A DNA stretch of 7,305 bases. It comes from JAWLHJ01 sp040904945 (lineage in GTDB: Bacteria; Gemmatimonadota; Gemmatimonadetes; Longimicrobiales; Gaopeijiaceae). Of this stretch, positions 6,432-7,305 are shown one piece after another. The position numbers and the translations under genes were made by a program. The stretch lies in assembly GCA_040904945.1 (NCBI GenBank), contig JBBDSM010000074.1:1-7305 (forward strand), read 5' to 3'. Numbering within the stretch: position 1 is the stretch's first letter; every line of letters begins with the position of its first letter. Under the pieces are notes generated by a model. That model made no database searches. It was not told the DNA's origin and worked only from the letters and a program-made list of their open reading frames with translations.

Positions 6432-7304
6432 ATGGGATCGAGGGACGATGTCGCGCGCTACTACGACCGCAACACGGACCGCTTCCTCCGTTTCGGGGGC
6501 GGCGCGGCCGCGCTCGCCATCCACCGGGAGCTTTGGGCGCCGGGGATCCGGACGGCCGCGGAGGCGAAAAGGCACGTCAACCGCCTCCTCGCCGACGCGA
6601 TCGAAGCTCGGCATCCGGGCGCGCCGACCGTCCTCGACCTCGGGTGCGGCGTCGGCGGCACCCTGCTCGATCTGGCCGCGCGGTTTCCGGACGGCCGCAT
6701 GCACGGCGTGACGTTGAGCCGACGCCAGGTCGACCTCGGCCGCGAGCTGGCCGACGCACGCGGCCTCGGCGAGCGCTGCACCGTGCACCACGGAGACTTC
6801 GAGCAGCCCGAGCCGGCGCCGGAGCTTGCGCAGCTCCAGGCCGACGCCGGCGTGTCCGTCGAGGCGCTGGCGCACGCCGGTGACGCGAGCGCCTTCTTCC
6901 GGACCGCCGCGGCGCGTCTGCGTCGCCCCCGAGGGGTGCTGCTCGTCGTGGACGATTTCCTTGCCCGTGAGGAAGCCGAACTGGCCCCATCGGAGCTCCG
7001 ATTGGTCCGGGACTTCACGGCTGGATGGCGTCTCGGAGCGCTCCAGTCGCCCCGTGGCGCGGCCGCCCTCGCGGCGGAAGCGGGGCTGGAGCTCGTGGAC
7101 GATCGCGATCTCACCCCGTTGATCCGGGTGGGGCGCCCGCGCGACCTCGCGATCCGGGCGGTGGCCCCCCTGTTCTCGCTGCTCGGGCTGGTCCGCATCC
7201 CGTTCTTCGGAAACATGATCGGTGGGAACGCACTCCAGACGGGCATCCGGAAGGGCGTCTTCGACTACCGGATGCTCACGTTCGAGCTCACCGGTCCCGA
7301 ATAG
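6432..7304 (+). CDS. Class I SAM-dependent methyltransferase, probably small-molecule, substrate unknown
   Basis: This 290-residue, probably cytosolic protein is complete, ending in TAG one base before the window edge. SAM-binding motif I is VLDLGCGVGGTL at 67-78. The end of beta-2 reads GVTLS (92-96), with Thr94 where many relatives have an acidic ribose-binding residue; this GVTLS form is usual in small-molecule C- and N-methyltransferases. HGDF at 120-123 is the post-motif region, and SVEALAH (142-148) matches the motif II area with its conserved Glu144. The PRGVLLVVDDF stretch is the usual RPGG-like beta-5 segment. The N-terminal DDVARYYDRNTDRF helix and the hydrophobic C-terminal stretch at 240-265 (APLFSLLGLVRIPFFG) suggest a lid over a lipophilic pocket, for example prenyl-like, sterol-like or quinone-like substrates, but this is a guess. 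ATG 6432 has no good Shine-Dalgarno site, and no in-frame upstream alternative looks better. The gene is divergent from the antiporters. Confidence 0.82.
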   Translation: MGSRDDVARYYDRNTDRFLRFGGGAAALAIHRELWAPGIRTAAEAKRHVNRLLADAIEARHPGAPTVLDLGCGVGGTLLDLAARFPDGRMHGVTLSRRQVDLGRELADARGLGERCTVHHGDFEQPEPAPELAQLQADAGVSVEALAHAGDASAFFRTAAARLRRPRGVLLVVDDFLAREEAELAPSELRLVRDFTAGWRLGALQSPRGAAALAAEAGLELVDDRDLTPLIRVGRPRDLAIRAVAPLFSLLGLVRIPFFGNMIGGNALQTGIRKGVFDYRMLTFELTGPE

Positions 7305-7305
7305 G

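Overview
This 7.3 kb, strongly GC-rich window is ordinary-looking bacterial chromosome. It holds five complete genes, and I see no sign of phage, transposon, CRISPR or RNA genes. Third codon positions are heavily G/C in all five genes, so long open frames also run on the opposite strand and in shifted frames. Those have Arg/Gly/Pro/His-rich, low-information translations and are shadows. The sequence does not fix the taxon. A free-living, high-GC, aerobic heterotroph fits (for example a Gemmatimonadota-, Actinomycetota- or Deinococcus-like lineage), but that is inference from base composition and gene content only.

Layout. Positions 1-257 are non-coding leader DNA with a plausible sigma70-type promoter (TTGACA, 18 bp gap, TACGGT). 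Next comes a plus-strand two-gene unit: a complete 1-pyrroline-5-carboxylate dehydrogenase (258-1889), closely resembling the animal mitochondrial ALDH4A1 type, and after a 3 bp gap an ornithine cyclodeaminase/mu-crystallin-family enzyme (1893-2861). A 185 bp convergent intergenic region with a GC-rich hairpin separates this from a minus-strand pair. That pair is two paralogous Kef-type (CPA2) cation:proton antiporters, 6285-4633 followed by 4636-3047, joined by an ATGA stop/start overlap. Each has 13 predicted membrane segments and a C-terminal TrkA-N/RCK nucleotide-binding domain. A roughly 146 bp divergent region with a perfect 8 bp inverted repeat follows, then a plus-strand class I SAM-dependent methyltransferase (6432-7304) that ends at the window edge.

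How the genes work together. The plus-strand pair fits amino-acid catabolism. The OCD-family enzyme would make L-proline, either from ornithine or by reducing a cyclic ketimine. A proline dehydrogenase encoded elsewhere would give P5C, and the P5C dehydrogenase would oxidise the semialdehyde to glutamate. The minus-strand pair would be a cation (probably K+) efflux/pH homeostasis unit, possibly acting as a hetero-oligomer. The methyltransferase substrate cannot be read from sequence. I did not find a clearly novel system. The most distinctive points are the coupled antiporter pair with unlike nucleotide-binding domains, and the uncertain reaction of the OCD-family enzyme.
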